The position numbers and the translations under genes are program-made. The notes beneath the pieces were generated by a model. It saw only the letters and a list, made by a program, of their open reading frames with translations, was not told where the DNA came from and searched no databases. A stretch of DNA of 64,000 nt from Adhaeribacter aerolatus (GTDB lineage: Bacteria > Bacteroidota > Bacteroidia > Cytophagales > Hymenobacteraceae): NCBI RefSeq assembly GCF_007991635.1, contig NZ_BJYS01000044.1:1-64000 (forward strand). The letters are read 5' to 3'. Below, piece by piece: positions 63,998 through 64,000 of this stretch (within the stretch, counting starts at the first letter, position 1; the number at the start of each line of letters is the position of its first letter).

Positions 63998-64000
63998 ATA

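Overview
The window looks like a chromosomal segment of a Bacteroidota bacterium, most likely Cytophagales (Hymenobacteraceae-like, for example Adhaeribacter or Pontibacter relatives). The evidence is Bacteroidota-type promoters (TTG, about 19 bp, TAnnTTTG) before several genes, no clear Shine-Dalgarno sequences, a type IX secretion (gliding-motility) C-terminal domain, a lipoprotein Omp85 protein (TamL type), and the order ftsX-DUF3098-uppP-truB-ribF. Nearly all of it is housekeeping sequence. There is no phage, CRISPR array, transposase, tRNA or rRNA gene inside the window. The first 845 bases are non-coding and carry leftward promoters for something beyond the left edge.

Layout. 0.9-6.7 kb (mostly minus strand): rpsA, an HNH nuclease, an NlpC/P60 hydrolase, smpB, a decayed thioesterase pseudogene and tsaD. 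6.7-16.8 kb (plus): tamB, then ftsX, DUF3098, uppP, truB, ribF, and the two CoA-transferase subunits split by a MITE-like insertion. 16.9-24.6 kb (plus): a GNAT-nitrilase fusion, hisS, a degenerate histidine-ammonia-lyase-like protein, a T9SS cargo protein, ybaB and a glycosyltransferase. 24.5-26.7 kb: a PspC protein and an OmpA/TPR lipoprotein. 26.9-30.2 kb (minus): an arsenosugar-type cluster of two DUF2064 transferases, a peroxidase-like protein, the radical-SAM protein ArsS and an exported rhodanese. 30.3-34.9 kb (minus): sdaAB, tolC, an efflux adaptor and gpsA. 35-41.2 kb (plus): tryptophan dioxygenase, a flavoprotein, a CoA-binding protein, and an ECF sigma / anti-sigma-like / outer-membrane protein operon. 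41.4-49.6 kb: an RNA methyltransferase divergent from tamL, a fused E1 dehydrogenase, hemF, PAP2, a small conserved protein and ribE. 49.9-63.7 kb: pcm, a thioesterase, a TlpA-like lipoprotein, gatB, alaS, a MerR regulator, dprA, a class IV aminotransferase and a large FAD/Fe-S dehydrogenase.

Themes. Both halves of a TAM-like outer-membrane assembly system (tamB and tamL) are here, about 31 kb apart. Each starts with TTG a few bases from a divergent RNA-modification gene (tsaD, a TrmH-family methyltransferase). The most unusual protein is the one after hisS: it keeps much of the histidine/aromatic ammonia-lyase sequence but lacks the MIO triad and the YGxNTGFG segment, so it looks like a pseudoenzyme. 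The non-coding sequence holds a family of imperfect palindromes with core TGTCATTCAGGAGGAAACT (three copies, one nested in a 304-bp element with 27-bp terminal inverted repeats) and some very long perfect or near-perfect hairpins.
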